DNA from: Siphlonurus alternatus
Taxonomy: Eukaryota > Arthropoda > Insecta > Ephemeroptera > Siphlonuridae
Assembly: GCA_949825025.1 (NCBI GenBank)
Contig: OX463778.1
Span: 37,587,194-37,651,193 of the forward strand
Direction of reading: 5' to 3'
DNA: 64,000 nucleotides
Positions 48,841 to 60,828 of the stretch are shown one piece after another. Position 1 is the stretch's first letter, and the number at the start of each line of letters is the position of its first letter. A model generated the notes under the pieces. It was given only the letters and a program-made list of their open reading frames with translations, did not search any database and was not told where the DNA came from. Both the position numbers and the translations under genes were made by a program.

Positions 48841-50797
48841 CGAAAAGATGAACTCAGGGAGGAGATCCCCTAGCCGTGGAGTCACGCGGCACAAGGTCAC
48901 CCCGTGTCCACGATGTCCACATTTGTGATTCAAAGTGCATGATAGAGGGCCGTAACACATCAAAGTGACACGTAATACGTCGCAATAGCATGACGTCCTC
49001 ACTACACGGCCACGACAACACACCACGCACCAACACTCGAACACACGGTGATTCGAAACACAGACCACACGACACCGAAGAGCCCAAATTTCCAAACGTA
49101 ACCTCACGGGCGGCGTGCGCTGCCGAAAGGGTGTCCCGTGTCCGGAACCGAACACGACTCGGCAGCAACAAAAGTTCACCGGGCAAAGACCTCCACCGGC
49201 CAAGGCCAGCGCAGGGCACCGGAAGAGCTCGGAGGCCGAAAAACCCCAAAAATCTAGATAAAAAAATTCACCCCCAGTCCCCCCCCGGACGTGGATTTTT
49301 TATTATTTTCCCGGTTACGGCGGCCACCCCCGGGAACCCCCAGGAAAAGTTTCGTCGGGTTCCGACGAACCCAGACGCTCGCCCAAAGGAAGTGCGTCCC
49401 AGCATAGGAAAACGCTGGTTAATTTTGGGGTCCCGAAAGTGATGTTTAATAATAAGGACTAGGGGTGCGGGTGGTCGCCGGCCTTTTTTTTTTTTTGTTT
49501 TTTTTTTTTATTTTCTTTTTGAGAAGGAGAGTCGCGACGACGGGGTGGTGACCAAAAATTGCACGTGTCATAAAAATGGATTTGCGCGCCATCTGTGAAC
49601 TCAGTGTAGAAGTATTTCGACGGCGATCGCCTCTATATCTGGTGATTCTCCGAGCCGTGCTGTCACCTGGTGGCCTTTTCTCGTACCGCCCCGGAACCTT
49701 CCAGAATGTATGATAAATAGTGCACCCCTTGTGTCGGACCGGCACGAGACTCCCCCAGGAAGTCTCTATCGAGAGTCACGCTTCCGCCTCTCGGATGAAG
49801 CGAGTGAGACGTAGACCTAGCGACGACGCGGCATTACGCCCTGTCATGGCTGTCAACGTCATGTAGATCCGTCCGTATGTGGGCGCGTCTGAATGCCACG
49901 ACCTAACTTTTTGTCCGTCGACCGCACGGTCAGCTCGGGAAACGGAGCGTTTCAATCGAGTAAGTACAAAAAGTTTGCAAATCGCGATGGAAAGGTGTCG
50001 CGACGTCATTCTCGCGAACACGCCCCTCGAACGGAGGCAGGATTTCAAATCGCGAAATGGCACCCGACGTTGCTCAAAGAGAGGTGGGCCCGACTTTGAC
50101 GTCCCCGTTGACGGAAAGCAGGCCCGCTTTCGAAAAAAGCTCTCTGTTCATTTGTGGCCCGCTCGATCGGCCGTGTCAATCGACCGACGTCGGACCTAAC
50201 CTACTCTCGTGCCCGGACGAGTTAGCAAACGTCGGGGGCGACCCCGATGATAAAGTTTCCGCGGTTCCCCCGCCCCGAGCGACCCCCCGACGGGACGCGC
50301 GTTCGCGGCGAGAGGCGCGAGAGACGCGACGGATCGGTCGCTTCGTCTCGAGGCGCGTCGGCGGGCCGCCGGTCGCGTGCCACGAGAACCGCGAGGTCCG
50401 ATAGACGCCACACCGTCCCGCGGGGTCGAGGGCGGTCTCGCCCCCGCCCCGTCGGAGGAGGGACGAAAGTGGAAAAAGGGCTTCATGAACCTCCGAGAGG
50501 ACCGGTCCGCCCCTCCCGCGGCGCCGAGGACGGACGCCGGGGAGGGCCCCCGGAGGCCCGCAACTTCCCCGAAATCTCGTCCCCGGCTCGAGATTTCCGC
50601 CCTCTCTCGCCCTCCGGCGCCCCTCCCGAACGGAAACTCGATTTTAGGGAGGCGGTTCCGGAAACCTCGGGAGGCCCCCCACCCCGCGCCCCCGTCTCCC
50701 GGGTCGATTCCGGACGGGAAGACCTCTGCCACGCGAAAAGAAAATCTCGCGGGCGTTTCTTACGAGGATCCCTACGCGCGAAAAGTGCCGCTTAACT
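48841..50797. other. GC-rich block, possibly rDNA-spacer-derived
   Basis: About 2 kb rise to well over 60% G+C, especially 49860-50797, in a genome of about 30% G+C. The block ends abruptly at 50797. CpG is abundant and C/G runs are frequent (GTCCCCCCCCGG, CCACCCCCGGG). Stop-free frames of 95-182 codons exist on both strands and in several phases at once, giving R-, P- and G-rich translations, which is what GC-rich noncoding DNA produces. The texture resembles ribosomal ETS, ITS or IGS sequence. I cannot identify an 18S, 5.8S or 28S segment. Foreign DNA, a LINE 5' UTR or an assembly join are alternatives. Confidence 0.4.
49480..49525 (+). repeat. T-rich tract inside the GC block
   Basis: T runs interrupted by single G and A (about 49484-49518), following GGTCGCCGGCC. 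It divides the GC-rich block and might be the poly(A) tail of a minus-strand retrocopy. Confidence 0.7.
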
Positions 50798-52015
50798 AAG
50801 GGTTATAACATTATATCATCAAAAATGGAATATAATTTATCGTTCTGCAGAAGAAGCCGAACAAAATTCATCCAATAATTATTTTTTAAAAGGCATACGT
50901 CGCGCCTCTGGTGGCCGGCTGCATAGCGACAGACCTTAAAGGATAATAAAATAAAGTTTTTTTTAATTTGATAAAAAACAACAATTACTGTAAAATTAAA
51001 TTGAGAATACCAGAAAAAAAAAGAAAAATAAAACTTTATTAGTAAAACAAAGATAAATCTACCTTTTTTTTACACTTTTTAATTTTCTTTAACTCTTACA
51101 AGAAAGGTTTTGTTTCTAAAGTACTATATCTATACATGATTGAAGTTTTATATATTTAGCTAATTTAATTTAACTGCACTTTTATTGTCAATACCTAATT
51201 AAGTAATGGAATCAGTTTTAAAGTAAATGACTTTCAAATCCATGCTTTGCATGAAGCTTCTATATATGATATTAAATTATATTGCCAAAATATAATTTAA
51301 AACTTCTTGTTGACCTGCTATACAAGAACTCAGACCATTATGTCTGAATGTAGCATCGTGTTTCTGCTTCGATAGATAATTATTTCAAGCATTTAAATCA
51401 CTGATTTTACTCTTGAATTTTCAACATGAAGCCCACTTTGAAAATAACCTGTATTAAGATTTTATTATTCAGTTAGCTGTATATAGTGACTCGTCTTGTA
51501 ATTATATACCAACAGGAACAAATACTTTTCAATCAGTGTCTATGTTTTTGTATACAGTACTACTACTTGTAATCCTTTTTTTAATGCAAAACTCAATAGT
51601 TAAAATACCAAACACTAAATTTGGTAATAATTTTGATTTGACGTAATTTGTGGTTCCATTAACTTGTAGAATGTACAATTTTGTTTTTTACTTCACCTTA
51701 ATAGTCTTAACATTTAAGTTACATTTTAGCAAGATGTTGTTTTTCTTATAATATACATACATACAATATAATATAATATATAAAAAAAAGAGAGTATAAA
51801 AAAAAAGAAGGAAGAAACAAGGATCAGAATAAGAATGAAAATAGTTAAAAGAAAAGCCATGATTTTAATGAGATTTAAGTCTACACAGTTGATTTATAAG
51901 TCTGTATATTTTAAAGCGAGAAGAAATGGAATGCGCTAAGAAACTCGTTTTTCACGTTTATCGTCTTGTTCTTTCTGAACCTCTCTTTCTTGAGATGTGT
52001 TTGCAAGGAAAGGTG
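50798..52015. other. AT-rich noncoding stretch
   Basis: AT-rich sequence apart from a small CG patch at 50890-50940 (CATACGTCGCGCCTCTGG). No gene is supported. Confidence 0.5.
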
Positions 52016-52255
52016 ATACACGTCAAGTTTTGTGACTCACTGACCCGCGACTTCTGTGACCTCAGTGAGCTACCGTGACACCAGCGGAGGACAGACGGTT
52101 GAGTCACTGCGGGGGCGGGGCGGTCGGGACACGGGCCAACTTCGCGCCCGTCGTGCGAGCAGGGTCGTGGCCCCGCCCTGCAGCAACGTGATTACCATCG
52201 TGCACAACGAGAAGTAATGGCACTCATTCTCACTGTTATTACTCAAATAAAATAT
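52015..52255. promoter_or_regulatory. CpG-island promoter candidate with GC boxes and AP-1 sites
   Basis: GCGGGGGCGGGGCGGTCGGG (52109-52128) and GGCCCCGCCCTG (about 52169-52180) are Sp1-type GC boxes in opposite orientation. AP-1 motifs TGACTCA (52033) and TGAGTCA (52100) flank the core on the left. Elements on both strands could drive transcription either way. A 78-codon minus-strand frame (52070-52306) is not recognisable. No TATA box is seen. Confidence 0.4.
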
Positions 52256-53600
52256 CACTTTGTGTAAATTTTGGCTTATTATATTTCGCAATGTAAATAT
52301 AACCACATGTAAATTTTTTAAGTTATTACATGCATGTTGTATATACAGTATTTTTTTTTTTTTTAGTAAAATAAAGAGGAATAAAATTGTTTACTAATGA
52401 TCTATAATGAAGGTGGTACATTTTTTTTATTGTATTGTAAAAATAAATACTAATTAATATAATATTGGTCAGCTCAACATGCATTTTTAATTATTTATAT
52501 TATTATTTTATAATTAAATATCATGTACAAACCAGGAAGATGGTATTTTGTTTATTCATACTATAACATAATACAATAAAATTTGTATCCAGTGCAAAGA
52601 TAAATGTTTAATTTTAGTAATTTTATTATACATAATAAAAATTAAACATTTCCTATACAACATTGATAATTTTGATTGTAGTGCAGTGGTTTTGTCTTAG
52701 ATATAATAATAAATACCTGCATGACCATCATTATCACCAGGGGTATAGTTCTGATGTATAGAAAGGAATTAGACCTTAGGGGTTTTATTGTATAATGTAT
52801 GTGTGTTTGTTACCGGTTTATATGTATCTCGATCATGCTATGTTTCTAACTTGTCCTAAGGTGGTTTATAATATACCCTTACTATATAACTTATAGGGGA
52901 TGAGAGCTCATCATGCGAGGAGCTTGACCATATAATGATACTTAGCCAACAGTCTTTGATTACTCGTCTATGTGAGAGAGCTGCTTGTATAACATCCCTA
53001 GAGAGTTCGGAGATGTAACTCCCATGTCTATATATATAATATACCTTTTGCAGTATAAATGATCTGTATATATATGTACTGATATTTCATTTCCAAGAAT
53101 TATATAGACGGTAGGATGGAGATAGACAGCGTGTTTATATGCCCGCAGGCGTGTCTAGTGCAATACAAGTGCTTATCAGACAAGATTCGACGCTGAGTGA
53201 GTCAAAAAGATTCGCGCTCTCAATCAAAAAAGTAAATTGATGATGAAGCTGTCAATCAAACAAACCTTATATATATTATCTATACTCTTATTATTATTAT
53301 ATTAGTTTATAAACTTTTGTGATTCATTCAATACTATTTTTCAACGCTATTATTAAATATAAATGAATAAATTAAGTATAGTATAATCAGCTGTTAATCA
53401 ATTGATCAAAATCTCTTATATAATATTATTTTGTTGTTGATTTATTACGTTTTTATTGTTTCATAAATTTTTTGCTACTATAGAATTAATATTTAAAAAA
53501 TAAAAATAAAAAGAGAGATTTATATTATTATATTATTTACTACTGATTATCTTGTTATTTGATATTCGACACTATTGAGAGGTGTGATTTCACTGCGCGA
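52256..53600. other. AT-rich noncoding stretch
   Basis: Mostly AT-rich, with a moderately complex zone at 52720-53240 (including CGCAGGCGTGTCTAGTG near 53144). No gene or RNA is recognised. Confidence 0.45.
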
Positions 53601-54010
53601 GACTGTACGATAGTATACCGCGGTGCTTTAGCCTCGGAGCGAACAAGAAGTATGGCTGGGTCGGTTCTTGCGGCCGCTGTGGCTGCGGCAGCACCGGCAT
53701 CGGCGGCGACTCTCTCTCCCTTTACCTTGGCCTTGGAAGTTCTCAAGGAGCTGCTGCAGGCCAGGCACAAGCATGGCAGACAGCCGGCCCGTGTGTGCTG
53801 CTGTGTCCCCATGAAATAAATATATAACGAGAGCGACGTCTCCACTCAACAGATGCCCGGTAAATGCAAGCTCGGTGGCCGACATTCCTGTACCCTGAAA
53901 CATCGGTGAGATGCAACCAGTCAAACTTGATCCTTTCAGATTCTGATGATGCGTAGGATGGACGGTAGAGTAGTAATGCATGTAGGTATTACACGGATAT
54001 AAGACTCACT
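53560..54010. promoter_or_regulatory. GC-rich island around the small ORF
   Basis: The island extends beyond the ORF on both sides (CCGCGGTGCTTTAGCCTCGG upstream, ACGAGAGCGACGTCTCC downstream), so it is not explained by the ORF alone. It may be a promoter or exon cluster. Confidence 0.3.
53652..53819 (+). CDS. Possible 55-residue small protein
   Basis: The ATG at 53652 has A at -3 and G at +4 (AAGTATGG), a fair Kozak context. The product is alanine-rich at first (MAGSVLAAAVAAAAPASAA), then has an amphipathic stretch (LALEVLKELLQARHKHG) and a cysteine cluster (VCCCVPMK). The stop at 53817 overlaps AATAAA at 53815. GC content is far above the flanks. The N terminus could be a short hydrophobic or signal-like segment. 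No family is recognised. The same DNA can be read as a 75-nt minus-strand exon (53800-53726) between GGGGACACAG and AAG/GTAAAG, so the coding strand is uncertain. Confidence 0.25.
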   Translation: MAGSVLAAAVAAAAPASAATLSPFTLALEVLKELLQARHKHGRQPARVCCCVPMK

Positions 54011-55700
54011 TGGACATGTATGGAGCACAAAGTACCAGAACCAGTCTCATTAAAGAAACTTTGTAAATTTTTATATAATTCTTGTTCTTTTTTTGTTTAA
54101 AAAAAAATAAATAGTTTCGATTTTATTGACGATTCATATCTTTTTAAAAGCATTTTATGACTTCCCCCCCTCCTTACATTCTCAATACTGTAAAATAGCA
54201 GTACTTTTTATATTACTCTTGTAACATACAAGTTTGTACTTGTTTTGAAATAATTTTAAATTTATAAAATATTATGTATTGACCTTTATGAAAAAAAGGA
54301 ATGCACATAAAAATACCCCTGAATAGAAATTTCTATTTTTATTTTAGAACTATCCTTTACTTTCCCGTTAGTTGTAGATTTATTTATGGGGCCTATAGGA
54401 ATATTTGACAAAGCAAATTATACCGTATACTCTCAGAAGCCATCTCCTCCCCTAATATATATAAGGTGTTTCGTCCGGCAAGAGGCGCGGTTTACAGCCC
54501 TTGACTAAACCTTGAGAATTTGTCAAAATAATAGAACCATAAATAAATTGCTATAATAGAAGAAGAAAAAAAGGGAAAAATCACATCTGTTTCTGTGTTA
54601 CTACAAATTTATACGAGTACTTGACGTTGGCGTGCATGGTAGAAAATCGTTCTTTAAAATGCTCAATAAAATTTCATTATAATAACAATGAAATGAAGTA
54701 AGTTGGCTAAAAAAAAACGTATAATCTTAATGGAATATCGCACAGTTAACATGATTTTAAAGACCTATATTATACAAATTAAAAAATTATCTGTTTATAT
54801 AGCGGTACATAACAGCTATTTAATATAACTTTTAAATATATAGTAAAAAAATAAAATATATACTAAAGAATTGATTTATAAAATAGAACAAAAAAAATAT
54901 TGAATTAAATCTATATAGGACTACGGTATTAAATTTTTATTTCTAAATTCAAACTGTTTGTAATTAGCTAACAGTACATATGATATAACAATGGAAATAC
55001 GTATTTGTAAGATATTTTTAATATATAGAAGAAGTTGCTATGGTATATTGAGATGATATTGCCCCTCCTCCTCCTACTATAATATCCATTCTTCTTGCTT
55101 TTTGATTGTTGGTAAGGACCAATTTAACTCTAGTCCTAACATAATGCGCTGCTGCCGAGGGTTTTTGAGTGTACTGTTTTGCTCGCGGCTATCACGCAGA
55201 CACGAGGTACAGTACTGGACACAAAACACAGACCACATACTTGTCAGGTAGCAAACATAAAAAAAAAAAAAACATTGACTGATAAAAAAGTAGAGAGTAG
55301 GAGATACAATTATTGCGTAGTCGCAGCCACAACACGAGACTTTTTTTTTTTTTAAATATATTTATATTTTATGCAAAAATAATAATACAGGTGCTTATTT
55401 AAATAGAAAACAAGATTTTTATGATAACGTATTATTATTGATGTGAAAAGATAATATATATTTTTTTAACGAGTAATATAATATATCATGCTACTGAATT
55501 AAGCTATTTATAAATTATATTTTATATTTAGATTTAAAAGTCTTTTTTTTTTTTTCAGTAATATGTTTTAATACCATCAATTTAACATCTTCATATAGTA
55601 ATAACAATATATTATATTTTTTTTAATAACTATAGAAAAACTGCACATGTGTAGAAGTGTTAATTTTCATTTAACTTTGACCCCTAAAAAATATAATTTT
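54011..55700. other. AT-rich noncoding stretch
   Basis: AT-rich sequence with a small complex patch at 55130-55250 (GCTGCTGCCGAGGG, TGCTCGCGGC). No gene is supported. Confidence 0.45.
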
Positions 55701-55709
55701 GTTATAATA

Positions 55710-56110
55710 TGAAGGGGTTGAATGCAGAATGCGTTATGGCTCTTATAAGATTGATGAAAAGACAGAGATAAATGTTGAGATGGATTGAGAGAAGGTAAAG
55801 GTTGTCTTGCCTGAGGCTGGACATTCGGGTCTCGATCGCCGCCGCTTCCTCTGTGCCTGACAGTACATCGCTGCCAAGAGAGCAAAGAGCGGAGGAGGCA
55901 GGCAAGACTTTACCTACCTACACTTAGGATACCTCTTGCATGCATGCTGGCTGGTGTTGGCCATGTTCGCTGAGCCGCATCACTTTACCCCGAGCCCGCT
56001 CGCTTGCTGTCACCATAGGAATTTACAGTGTACAACTTGTACATGACGTCATCTGTAAGAATTTGTACAAGTTTCTAGACTTGTTGTGTAGAATCACGCC
56101 CACCTTTATG
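55710..56110. promoter_or_regulatory. Complex island with CRE and TGCATGCA
   Basis: Includes TCGATCGCCGCCGC near 55834, TGCATGCA at 55937, CCCCGAGCCCGCTCGC near 55989 and a perfect CRE TGACGTCA at 56044 between two TTGTACA-type words. On the minus strand TTTGCTCTCTTGGCAG could be a splice acceptor (ending about 55871), leaving a frame with an RKRRRSRPE basic patch, but no donor is clear. Enhancer or exon remains open. Confidence 0.3.
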
Positions 56111-57395
56111 TATTTCCAACTGTCACACATTAAAAAAAAAAATAATATAGTTGGGAAAAAAAATTGATATAACGAAATCAAGTTGTTTAAACGATTACGT
56201 TGCTAAAATATTATATAGAAGGAGCATGAAGGGAAACCATACTGTGTGTATGTTGTTATTGTTGTCATAACTTTATTAGCATTGTTTCTCAGTATGGGAA
56301 TATTATTTATATTTGTAGCAGTAATGTTATAGTATAGAAATGAATTTATGTATTATTGGGAAGTTTTTGTTCATTTTTGGAGTCAAAATTATATGTGCTC
56401 AAGCTCAAAAGAAGAAAAATTCAACTCTTTTTTGCATATAATAGCAGTAAATTTTCTCCATGACCGAAGAAGTTGTAAAATTTAGGTGCATGCATGTACT
56501 GTACATTTTTTGGGAGAACATTTATATTGGATAATAGCTTCACGTTTGCCCGAGTCACAAACTGTAACTACGGATTTTTATTGTATATAACTGTCAATAT
56601 AAAATTATGAGTTTATCGATAAAACTTTTTGTCGGGTTCCTCGTAAATGTATTTTATTGGCTAGTAATCCGATACTATTATTTGCCTGTCTGATATAATA
56701 ATATTCATTGCTATAAGTTATCAAACAATATTTTTTTTTATAATATACAGTGTATCATCCATTTATACAATTCACATTGCATGAAAGTTTTTTTATCCAA
56801 ACTATTATTTGATAAGGTATAACTCATCTGCTAACTCATACCCCTCCCTGTATAATGCTAATTTTAAAATAAGTAACTTTTAAATTTTTTCCTTATTTTC
56901 TCTCAGTTTAATCTAAAAAATAATTTTTGTAGACCATTTTATGAGTTTCCTTATGATGAAGTCTGACATAATACCCTTTGGTGATCTTCCGGTAAAGGCC
57001 AAACCAGGTATAATAATAGCAGATTGTGGTATATTAAAAAAAGAGTATTTTTTTTCACAAGTCCACATAATTATAAAATTCTACAAAATCTTATAATTCT
57101 TATAATATCCTTTTTTTTAATTTAAACCTTTTCTTAGTATTCTCTCAATTTATCGCTATATTTTAATCGATCCTCTATATACTTATGTTTTGTGGTGGAT
57201 ATATCAAGATAATATCATTAAAGAGAAGAAAAAAACTAATAATAATTTTTGCACATTTTTAACTTTTTCACCACAAATTATATAGAGTAAGAAAAAAAAA
57301 ATGTGATATATTTTTTTGTTAGTTTTGAAATTGGGTGACCACAATATAGAAGTTAGGCTTGGAATATAAAGCAAGTAAAGGTGGTATATGCTGCG
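56111..57395. other. AT-rich noncoding stretch
   Basis: AT-rich sequence with TGCATGCA at 56487. No gene is supported. Confidence 0.5.
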
Positions 57396-57560
57396 GTAGT
57401 TTGATGATGACGCTCCATTGTGATCTCTGCCTGTGATTGGCATGATTGGCACGTCCCGAGGTGGCGGTACGTGTCACTACTGTCGAGCGTCGTGCGACAC
57501 TTATACACTACCATCAACATTGCAATGTAACCGGAAGTTCAGGATTACGAATTCTTTCAC
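57395..57560. promoter_or_regulatory. Island with tandem CCAAT boxes
   Basis: GTGATTGGCATGATTGGCAC carries two inverted CCAAT boxes (ATTGG at 57436 and 57445) 9 bp apart, bound by NF-Y-type factors in other animals. CpG-bearing sequence follows (CCCGAGGTGGCGGTACG, TCGAGCGTCGTGCG). A promoter on either strand is possible, but no exon is recognised. Confidence 0.35.
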
Positions 57561-58374
57561 ATATGAAACTTTGTAAAGAAATATAAGTGTTTTGTGTACT
57601 GACCTCGATTTTAGTTAAAAAGACAATATGATTGAAATGACTAGAATATTTTAAGTACTTCCTATAGGAGCTTTATGATTGTTCGACTGTACTGCAGGTT
57701 GAGTTATGATGGTGTCATCTTGGCTCGTGGCAAGGTTCAAACGAGACCCTTCTAGTGATAATCAAGACCAAAGAAAGTCTACTTTCTTCATGGCTAATGT
57801 TTGCTTTTTGCTCCTTGTTGGTACTAACCTATATGATTATAATATTCTTACTGTTATAATTTTTTATTCTATTAATTATACGAGTAAAATTATTTTTTAT
57901 TATGTCTTGAAGCTAAAATAAGCAATAGAAATTAATATTCTTTGTTTAATCTAATTTACATTAATTTTTTATTATATATACTTTCGAATAATTAAGTTTT
58001 AATATTTAAAAAAAAAATCTATCAATTTTATGACTTTAATATTCTTTATATATACATTATAAAAAACCTTATTATCTTATATCTTGATTTTTATTGTTAT
58101 TATTTCTTATTATGAATTTTTCATGAGTAAAAAAATCGTTTATATATTTTAAGGTAACCTTTTTTTAAAATTCTTTAGAAAAAACCTTTTTACATCGTTA
58201 TAATATATCATATGGACCCACATATGAATTTTTATATAATAAACCCCATACAAAACAAGTTTGATTATAATGTATATGTATATATAGCGGTTAATCATTA
58301 ATCGTATCACATGTCTATAATAATTGGTTGAAAGTGACCTTACAATCATCTTCATATTGAGGCGGTAGGAGCAA

Positions 58375-58376
<2 letters not shown>
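57561..58376. other. AT-rich noncoding stretch
   Basis: AT-rich sequence. The 71-codon frame at 57706-57921 has no recognisable family. Confidence 0.45.

Positions 58377-58405
<29 letters not shown>
58377..58405 (+). repeat. Poly-T tract, T29
   Basis: Pure T run directly before a CG-rich segment. On the minus strand it could be the A tail of a retrocopy; no target-site duplication was found by eye. Confidence 0.95.
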
Positions 58406-58408
<3 letters not shown>

Positions 58409-58520
58409 CGCGGCTCGTGATCACCGCCGCTCCGTATAGCTCGCGGACGGGTGGGCCGTCTGACTGGTATATATAAAGCCAAGGCGTGCTTTCTTAACTG
58501 CATGGTGTTGCTTGACCCGT
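58406..58520 (+). promoter_or_regulatory. TATA-type core promoter candidate
   Basis: A CG-rich stretch (GCTCGCGGCTCGTGATCACC, AGCTCGCGGACGGGTGGG) is followed by TATATATAAAG at 58468-58478, a strong TATA-box match. A start would be expected near 58500, within CTTAACTGCATGG. No coding frame of note follows, so it would serve an untranslated or noncoding transcript. TATA-like words are frequent in this AT-rich DNA; the CG-rich upstream context is what makes this one notable. Confidence 0.3.
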
Positions 58521-58559
58521 ACACTTGAGCCTTGATAACCCCTAACTTCTTATAATACA

Positions 58560-59636
58560 CTGTACACTATTGCAAAGCCAAGTCGGCTGAGAAGAAGCGT
58601 GTTGGCTTTTGCCATGCTGTTGGTGATGTATGTGGCGATAAATGTGCTGTAACAACTTCTCCCTCTCTCTAGTTCGCACTTCTTCTGCCACATACAATCG
58701 TATGTAATTCGTTATATTGCCCCTCCTTTTATAGTAGTTTGAACTTTTTCCAGGAATACTGTGAAGCTCACACGACTATGTGTTACAATGGACTAACAAA
58801 TGGAGTCTATTGACCATCAATCAAATACTCCCCCATTCTCTTTCTCTCTGTTTAATTCAACTGTATATTATGTACCTTTTTCTATATAATATTACAAGGG
58901 AAAAAATTGTAATTAAATTTTGTTACTAACTTTGAATATTCACACTGTAATAATGTTAACTTTATATTCGACTGTGATTATTTTGTAGTGTATGTTATTC
59001 ACACTCGATAGCTTATATTGTCACTTTATTGGCTGGTATTACATCAATCTGGCTTTTGTTTTTTGGGCGTGTTTACTAGTTTGTTTGTTGTTTTAACTCT
59101 CATCCTTGCTGATGGCTGGCCTTTTGAACTAAATTTCCGATTGTGTGTTATTCGGCGTCAAAATCACATAAAAAACAGTTTAGTTTGTCTCATCAAGTTT
59201 GTTTGTTGAATTTTAGCCATGGCCATTATAAAAAATGTGATTACCTTATAAAGCTGTAGATACCTTATCTAAAATAGTGTTGATTTGTTAGTAAACTTTA
59301 TCGTCAAGTATATAAAAAATGATCAGATGAAATTTATGGTTTTGTCTATTCAAGCAATAAAAATGTTTATACATAGAAATTTTAAATTGATGGTTGCATG
59401 CATAAAACATTATATTTCTATTAGTATAATATTATATTACATAATAATATAAGAATGAAGGAGTGTTATTATTGCTATTTATAATGAATTATTACAGCAT
59501 AATCTTTGTGTAATCTATAAAATATTTATTTTGTAATCCAAAACTAAAACCCTATTTTTTATTCTTGATGCTCTGAAGTTTTTTTTTTTTTTGTCATATT
59601 AAAAAAAAAACAAAAAAAATCGAACCACTGTTTAAA
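58560..59636. other. AT-rich noncoding stretch
   Basis: Moderately AT-rich with a CT-rich patch at 58660-58690. The 63-codon frame at 59018-59209 is unrecognised. No gene is supported. Confidence 0.45.
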
Positions 59637-59640
59637 GGTG

Positions 59641-60828
59641 TACTGAAGGGAACACTTTTTTAATATCATCTTATCAACAAAAATAAGACTGATTCACTGG
59701 TAATAACCATTTTCTTGTTGAGGCCCCCAAATTTGAATTTCAGGGACCAACGGCTAAAAAGTGAAGTTGTGACGTATCGGTCTGGCCACACGCGATGCCC
59801 AGTAGAAATTTTATGGCGAGATGAGAGCAGAAGCGGCGATACCGGATGTTGGATGTCATTAAAATAAACACAAATTTTCAACGTCTATGAGAAATCATCT
59901 TTCGTCTTTTTCATCGATTGGGATGAAATCACAATTCAATTCCCTATCTAGCAGTACAAAAATTATTTTTCTGTGATGATTAGAACAATTTATAGTAAAG
60001 TGCAATTGCATGAAAATGCATTGATGCAATTCTCAATCTCAGCTAATATGCATCGCACAAGAACGAAATTTATACTAATCGATTGGAAATTTTATCATCA
60101 GTTACGCACTATCATTAAAAATTACAAAAATTGGTAATTAACAAAAGTTGAAATTTTATATTTTTATTTTATTGTCGGGAATGTAGGTAATATGGGAAAA
60201 AAATTGGAGTGGCGATGGTGATGTTAGCCGTCGCCGGAGTCGCCGCGCTTCACCGGAAATCATAAATCTTACTGGTGTCAATGAAATAATAAAATAAATA
60301 TAAAATTTCAACTTTTGTTAATTATCAATTTTCGTAATTTTTAATGATAGTGCGTAACTGATGATAAAATTTCCAATCGATTAGTATAAAATTTGTTCTT
60401 GTGCGATGCATATTAGCTGAGATTGAGAATTGCATCAATGCATTTTCATGCAATTGCACTTTACTATAAATTGTTCTAATCATCACAGAAAAATAATTTT
60501 TGTACTGCTAGATAGGGAATTGAATTGTGATTTCATCCCAATCGTTGAAAAAGACGAAAGATGATTTCTCATGGACGTTGAAAATTTGTGTTTATTTTAA
60601 TTACAGCCAACATCCGGTATCGCCGCTTCTGCTCTCATCTCGCCATAAAAGTTCTACTGGACATCGCATGTGGCCAGACCAATACGTCACAACTTCACTT
60701 TTTAGCCGTTGGTCCCTGAAATTCAAATTTGGGGGCCTCAACAAGAAAATGATTATTACCAGTGAATCGGTCTTATTTTTGTTGATAAGATGATATTAAA
60801 AAAGTGTTCCCTTCAGTTCCCTTCAGTA
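59641..60828. mobile_element. Large foldback transposon, about 1.19 kb
   Basis: The left arm (59641-60174) and right arm (60286-60817) are inverted copies of about 530 bp with only scattered differences. They are separated by a loop of about 110 bp containing GCCGTCGCCGGAGTCGCC. The termini read TACTGAAGGGAACAC and its complement. The right end carries an extra tandem TTCCCTTCAGT (60818-60828). TA at both borders suggests a Tc1/mariner-type insertion, but this is tentative. No transposase is present. Frames of 71 and 88 codons in the two arms are the same sequence seen twice. Confidence 0.85.

Noticed and set aside
50196..50799. Overlapping frames of 140-182 codons on both strands
   Set aside because: Long frames in several phases at once, with R/P/G-rich translations, are what GC-rich noncoding DNA gives. 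No domain is recognisable in any of them.
58377..58560. Minus-strand retrocopy with T29 as its A tail
   Set aside because: No target-site duplication or recognisable parent sequence was found. The tract may equally be a simple homopolymer.
59666..60793. Two similar 71- and 88-codon frames suggesting a conserved protein pair
   Set aside because: They are the two arms of one inverted repeat, so the similarity comes from the palindrome and is not evidence of coding selection.
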